This document shows positions 60,616 to 64,000 of a DNA stretch of 64,000 nucleotides, in pieces. Under the pieces are notes generated by a model. The model searched no databases. It saw only the letters and a program-made list of their open reading frames with translations, and was not told where the DNA came from. Numbering within the stretch: position 1 is the first letter of the stretch; each line of letters begins with the position of its first letter. The translations under genes were made by a program, and so were the position numbers. Source of the stretch: Pseudomonas xionganensis (GTDB lineage: Bacteria; Pseudomonadota; Gammaproteobacteria; Pseudomonadales; Pseudomonadaceae); NCBI RefSeq assembly GCF_009763245.1, contig NZ_WKJZ01000004.1, positions 1 to 64,000 on the forward strand, written 5' to 3'.

Positions 60616-62399
60616 AAAGTCTCGGCCAGTGTCCGAGGCACCGGTATCGGGAATTCCAGCAGCTGTTGGGCGAAGGCCTTGCCCTGCGGGTCGATACGCA
60701 GGGAGGCGACGCCACCACCACCCAGGGCGTTCTCCAGCAAAAAATTCAGGCTATGACTGCCGGGTAGATACCAGCGGCTGACCTTGCCGGTTTGTGCATC
60801 GAGCGTGTGCTGCATCCATTCGGCCACGGCGCCTTCTGTGAGCGCAGCGGCGATCCAGGCCAGGTACTCGGGCTTTCTGGCCATTACACCGATATTGCTG
60901 TGATTACCCTTGTCGCCGGAGCGCGCAACGGCCAGCTTGATCAGTGGCACGCGGGTGTCGGCCTGGCCGCTGGGTAGCGGGGCGGCGATATCGGTGGCGA
61001 TCTGCGTACTGTCCAGTACAGCGATCTGCGGCAGTGCGACCGGGGTACGTTCGCCGTCGATCTCCACCTGCAACTGGCAGGCGGATTTGTCGGTAAGGAA
61101 ACTGAAAAGACGGATCACCGGGTAGACGGTCGGGCGGCCGCCGACGATGCCGGTCAGCCCCGGTGCCATACCGGTGGCTGCCTGGGCGATCTCGCGGGAG
61201 AACAAAATCAAGGCTTCCTTCTTCGCATGGCGCACGGCGATTTTGATCACGATCTCGCGGCTGTCGCTGCGCTGGCCATGGGGGCCATAGGTGGCTTCGG
61301 AGCCGAGCAGCTCGATGCTGACTTCCTTGTAAGACCCCCAGCCGCGCTCGGCGAACATTTCCTCGGTCTTGTTGATGATTGCCTGGCTAACACGCTGGGC
61401 TTTTTTCACCGCATCAACACCCGCCATCAGGCAGCTGGCGGTGCAGCGGAAACCGTCCGGGTAGGTGGCGCTGACCTTGTACTGATCGGTGGGCGGCAGG
61501 CCCCGTGCGCCTTTGAGTTCCACCCTGTTGTCGCCGACCTGGCTCAGTTGCACCTGGGTGAAATCGCAGAGCACATCGGGCAGGTAATAGGCCCGTGGAT
61601 CGCCGATTTCATAGAGCATCTGTTCGCCCACGGTAAAAGGCGTAACCAAGCCGCCGGAACCCTCCGGCTTGGTCACGACAAAGCTGCCGTCGGCCGCCAC
61701 TTCCACCACCGGGAAGCCGATATGCTCAAAATCCGGCACGCTTTCCCAGTCAGTGAAGTTGCCGCCGGTGCACTGCGCGCCGCATTCGATGATATGCCCG
61801 GCCAGCGCGGCCTGGGCCAACTGGTCGTAGTCGCTCCAGCTCCAGCCGAATTCATGCACCAGGGCGGCGCTGACCACGGCGCTGTCGACCACGCGGCCGG
61901 TGATGACGATATCCGCACCGAGCTTCAAGGCTTCGACGATGCCCGGCGCACCCAGGTAGGCGTTGACCGACACGCAGAAGGGCGGCAGCGGCGCGCCCGT
62001 GAACATTTCCACGGTGCCGGCCTTGGCCAGCTCACCGAGCTTGGGCTGCAGGTTGTCGCCATGCAGCACGGCAATCTTCAAGTCGACTCCAGCGTGCTCA
62101 CAGGCAGCGGCCAGGGCGGCGGCGCAGGCGCTTGGGTTGACCCCGCCGGCGTTGCTGATCACGCGGATGTTTTTGCTGGCGATCTCGCCCAGCAGGGGCG
62201 TCAGCACTTCAACGAAATCGCGGGCATAGCCTTCATCCGGCTTTTTCATTCGCGCGCCAGCCATGATCGACATGGTCACTTCGGCCAGGTAGTCGAATAC
62301 CAGGTAATCCAGTTCGGTGCCCTTTACCAGCTGGGCGGCGGCGGTGCTGGTATCGCCCCAGAAGGCGGATGCGCAGCCGATGCGTACGGTCTTGGTCAT
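60612..62399 (-). CDS. atuA: Acyclic terpene utilization protein AtuA
   Basis: A 595-residue protein with an N-terminal DUF1446 domain (VRIGCASAFWGDTSTAAAQLVKG, YLVFDYLAEVTMSIM) and a C-terminal AtuA-type domain (LAVARSGDKGNHSNIGVMARKPEYL; LLENALGGGGVASLRIDPQG). It is essential for growth on citronellol in P. aeruginosa; a role as a lyase for the hydroxylated carboxygeranoyl-CoA has been proposed. ATG 62399 is chosen because a TTG at 62417 would add six residues of no family match. First gene of the minus-strand atu operon. Confidence 0.92.
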   Translation of the reverse strand: MTKTVRIGCASAFWGDTSTAAAQLVKGTELDYLVFDYLAEVTMSIMAGARMKKPDEGYARDFVEVLTPLLGEIASKNIRVISNAGGVNPSACAAALAAACEHAGVDLKIAVLHGDNLQPKLGELAKAGTVEMFTGAPLPPFCVSVNAYLGAPGIVEALKLGADIVITGRVVDSAVVSAALVHEFGWSWSDYDQLAQAALAGHIIECGAQCTGGNFTDWESVPDFEHIGFPVVEVAADGSFVVTKPEGSGGLVTPFTVGEQMLYEIGDPRAYYLPDVLCDFTQVQLSQVGDNRVELKGARGLPPTDQYKVSATYPDGFRCTASCLMAGVDAVKKAQRVSQAIINKTEEMFAERGWGSYKEVSIELLGSEATYGPHGQRSDSREIVIKIAVRHAKKEALILFSREIAQAATGMAPGLTGIVGGRPTVYPVIRLFSFLTDKSACQLQVEIDGERTPVALPQIAVLDSTQIATDIAAPLPSGQADTRVPLIKLAVARSGDKGNHSNIGVMARKPEYLAWIAAALTEGAVAEWMQHTLDAQTGKVSRWYLPGSHSLNFLLENALGGGGVASLRIDPQGKAFAQQLLEFPIPVPRTLAETL

Positions 62400-62441
62400 T
62401 GGAATTATCCGCAACACATAAATAAGGTGCCTTGAAGGCTA

Positions 62442-62457
62442 CCAAGCAAGCGCTTGG
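62442..62457 (-). promoter_or_regulatory. AtuR operator 1 (atuA side)
   Basis: CCAAGC-AAGC-GCTTGG is an inverted repeat, 42 bases before the atuA start. On the minus strand it contains TTGCTTGG, which could act as the atuA -35. Its -10 is not clear. AtuR of P. aeruginosa is reported to bind two 13-bp inverted repeats in this gap. Confidence 0.75.
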
Positions 62458-62498
62458 TTGAAAAGCCCCGGCGTTGATCTTTCTAACCGAAAGTGTGG

Positions 62499-62514
62499 CC
62501 GAGCGCTTGCTTGG
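62499..62514 (+). promoter_or_regulatory. AtuR operator 2 (atuR side)
   Basis: The minus strand reads CCAAGCAAGCGCTCGG, so this is operator 1 turned round (15 of 16 identical). It overlaps the -35 of atuR. The centres of the two are 57 bases apart. Confidence 0.75.
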
Positions 62515-62535
62515 TTGGCCTGGGCGGCATAAATT
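62507..62535 (+). promoter_or_regulatory. Promoter of atuR
   Basis: TTGCTT (62507-62512), 17 bases, then TAAATT (62530-62535). The -35 is part of operator 2, which would give autorepression. Confidence 0.62.
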
Positions 62536-62613
62536 TCACTAATAACGACAAGTACTTGGCTCAAGCGCGTAGGGCGTTGAGGGCAAGACAATAAAAGCTG
62601 GAGAACATTTAGC

Positions 62614-63237
62614 GTGGATGATCAACAAGCGCAGGCGGTGATGCGGGAGCTGGTGGCCAGTGGGCAGATCACCGACCCGGACAGTGCGCGCGGCAAGCTG
62701 CTGCAAACCGCAGCACACCTTTTCCGCAGCAAGGGCTACGAGCGCACCACGGTGCGCGACCTGGCCAGCGCCGTGGGCATTCAGTCCGGCAGCATCTTTC
62801 ATCACTTCAAGAGCAAGGACGAGATCCTGCGTTCGGTGATGGAGGAAACCATTCGCTACAACACCGCGCTGATGCATGCTGCGCTGGCCGAGGCCAGCGA
62901 TCTGCGCGGGCGCGTGCTGGCGCTGATCCGCTGTGAGTTGCAGTCGATCATGGGCGGCACCGGCGAGGCCATGGCGGTGCTGGTCTATGAATGGCGCTCG
63001 CTGTCGGAGGAGGGCCAGGCCTTTATTCTCGATTTGCGCGACACCTATGAGCAGCTCTGGCTGCAGGTGCTGGGCGAAGCCAAGGCGGCCGGCTATTTCA
63101 GGGCTGACCCTTTTATTCTGCGCCGTCTGCTGACCGGTGCGCTGAGCTGGACCACCACCTGGTTCCGTCCGGAAGGGCCCATGACCCTGGATCAGCTGGC
63201 CGAGGAGGCGCTGTCGTTGGTGGTCAAGGAAAGCTGA
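62614..63237 (+). CDS. atuR: TetR family regulator AtuR
   Basis: Repressor of the atu cluster, 207 residues. The helix-turn-helix is in residues ~25-70 (KLLQTAAHLFRSKGYERTTVRDLASAVGIQSGSIFHHFKSKDEILRSVM); the C-terminus carries the ligand domain that should sense a terpenoid acyl compound. The start is GTG 62614 behind GGAGAA. Position divergent to atuA matches P. aeruginosa. Confidence 0.93.
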   Translation: MDDQQAQAVMRELVASGQITDPDSARGKLLQTAAHLFRSKGYERTTVRDLASAVGIQSGSIFHHFKSKDEILRSVMEETIRYNTALMHAALAEASDLRGRVLALIRCELQSIMGGTGEAMAVLVYEWRSLSEEGQAFILDLRDTYEQLWLQVLGEAKAAGYFRADPFILRRLLTGALSWTTTWFRPEGPMTLDQLAEEALSLVVKES

Positions 63238-63407
63238 GCGGGCAGCCTGCGCTGATTAGTGGCTGGGTGGCTGTATGCGAGATTGAACAGGCCTTGGGAA
63301 ACTGGGCTAAACTCGGGTGGCATTTTGCTAGCGTTTTGGCGTCAAGGGAGTGTCGCTGTCGTTGAAGGGGTTTATCATCACCGGCTCCACGATAACGGGT
63401 ATGCCCT

Positions 63408-64000
63408 GTGCGCCTAGTCTGTTTATCCACCCTGTTGGCACTGTCGCTGTTGCTGCCCTCTGCATTCGCAGCGCAGGAGGTGCGTATAGGTGCCTACCAT
63501 TTTCCCCCCTACGCGATAAAACCTGAGCAGGCTGAGGCCGTCGGACTGGTGGCCGAATTGCTGGTGATACTGAATCAGGCCCAGGATCAGTATCGTTTCA
63601 GTCTGGTCCCCACTTCCACCAAGCGCCGTTATCGCGATCTGCAGAGTGGGCGCTATGACCTGATTCTCTTCGAGTCCCCCGGCTGGGGCTGGCAGGACAC
63701 GCCCCATGTGGCCACGGATCTGCATATCGAAGACGCCGAGGTCTATGTGGCCCTCAATGCGCCGGGTCGTGACCAGGGCTACTTCGACAGCCTGCAGGGC
63801 AAGCGCCTGGCTCTGTACAGCGGCTACCACTACGGTTTTGCCGGTTTCAATGCCGACCCGCAGTTTCTGGCCCGCGAGTTCGATGCGCTGCTGACCTATT
63901 CCCATGACAGCAACCTGAGCATGATCCTGCGTCAGCGCGCGGAAATTGCGGTGATCACCCGCTCCTATCTGAATATGTACCTGCAGCGTCATCCGGCGCA
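63408..64000 (+). CDS. Extracellular solute-binding protein (partial, runs off the window)
   Basis: The first 197 codons of a periplasmic solute-binding protein of SBP_bac_3 type. It starts at GTG 63408 with a signal peptide (MRLVCLSTLLALSLLLPSAFAA) and continues QEVRIGAYHFPPYAI, then SGRYDLILFESPGWG. The frame is open to the end of the window. The 170 bases before it show no clear promoter. It is the third protein of this type here, and two of the three frame the atu genes. Confidence 0.83.
   Translation, partial: MRLVCLSTLLALSLLLPSAFAAQEVRIGAYHFPPYAIKPEQAEAVGLVAELLVILNQAQDQYRFSLVPTSTKRRYRDLQSGRYDLILFESPGWGWQDTPHVATDLHIEDAEVYVALNAPGRDQGYFDSLQGKRLALYSGYHYGFAGFNADPQFLAREFDALLTYSHDSNLSMILRQRAEIAVITRSYLNMYLQRHPA

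Overview
The window is an ordinary chromosomal segment of a Pseudomonas (Pseudomonadaceae) genome. The evidence is the long, recognisable gene order lolCDE - comEC - exbBD - lpxK - kdsB - murB - rne / rluC - sppA - maf - yceD - rpmF - plsX - fabDG - acpP - fabF - pabC - mltG - tmk - holB - pilZ - tatD, the divergent etfqo / etfBA pair, and a complete acyclic-terpene (atu) cluster. GC content and codon use look uniform. I see no insertion sequence, prophage, CRISPR array, tRNA or rRNA.

Layout. 1-8.7 kb: a chemoreceptor, the branched-chain amino acid carrier brnQ, a minus-strand trio (PilZ-like protein, small exported protein, glycerophosphodiester phosphodiesterase) and the lipoprotein-release transporter lolCDE. 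8.7-16.3 kb: a DUF2062 membrane protein, then comEC and an envelope run (exbBD-like, lpxK, Trm112-like, kdsB, a low-molecular-weight phosphatase, murB). 16.3-20 kb: RNase E with a leader of about 515 nt that starts back to back with rluC. 20-33.4 kb: rluC, a HAD phosphatase, sppA-type peptidase, maf, the fatty acid synthesis cluster and the pabC-to-tatD run. 33.4-37.8 kb: a candidate RgsA small RNA, a class V aminotransferase, a TetR regulator, a radical SAM protein, a lipoprotein and a DUF1285 protein. 37.9-41.7 kb: ETF and ETF-quinone oxidoreductase around a candidate PsrA operator. 41.7-50 kb: a lipase-like hydrolase, a solute-binding protein with two DUF4398/OmpA lipoproteins, a MocR-type regulator, and a von Willebrand A lipoprotein / ECF sigma / membrane-protein operon. 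50-63.2 kb: atuH, atuG, atuF, atuE, atuD, atuC, atuB and atuA on the minus strand and divergent atuR. The window ends inside another solute-binding protein gene.

How the genes work together. The atu enzymes activate and carboxylate citronellyl/geranyl-CoA. AtuD is an acyl-CoA dehydrogenase whose electrons would pass to the ETF and ETF-QO encoded 15-20 kb away. AtuR is expected to repress the cluster through two mirror-image operators in the atuA-atuR gap.

The most notable non-coding structure is a set of four REP-like double-hairpin elements in the atu spacers. Their arms vary in a compensating way, and in two cases the repeat supplies the stop codon of the gene before it. Other items worth checking are a probable RgsA RNA, two apparently leaderless transcripts (yceD, rluC), a 161-bp intergenic element with terminal inverted repeats, and a run of eight G in the gene after the ECF sigma factor.
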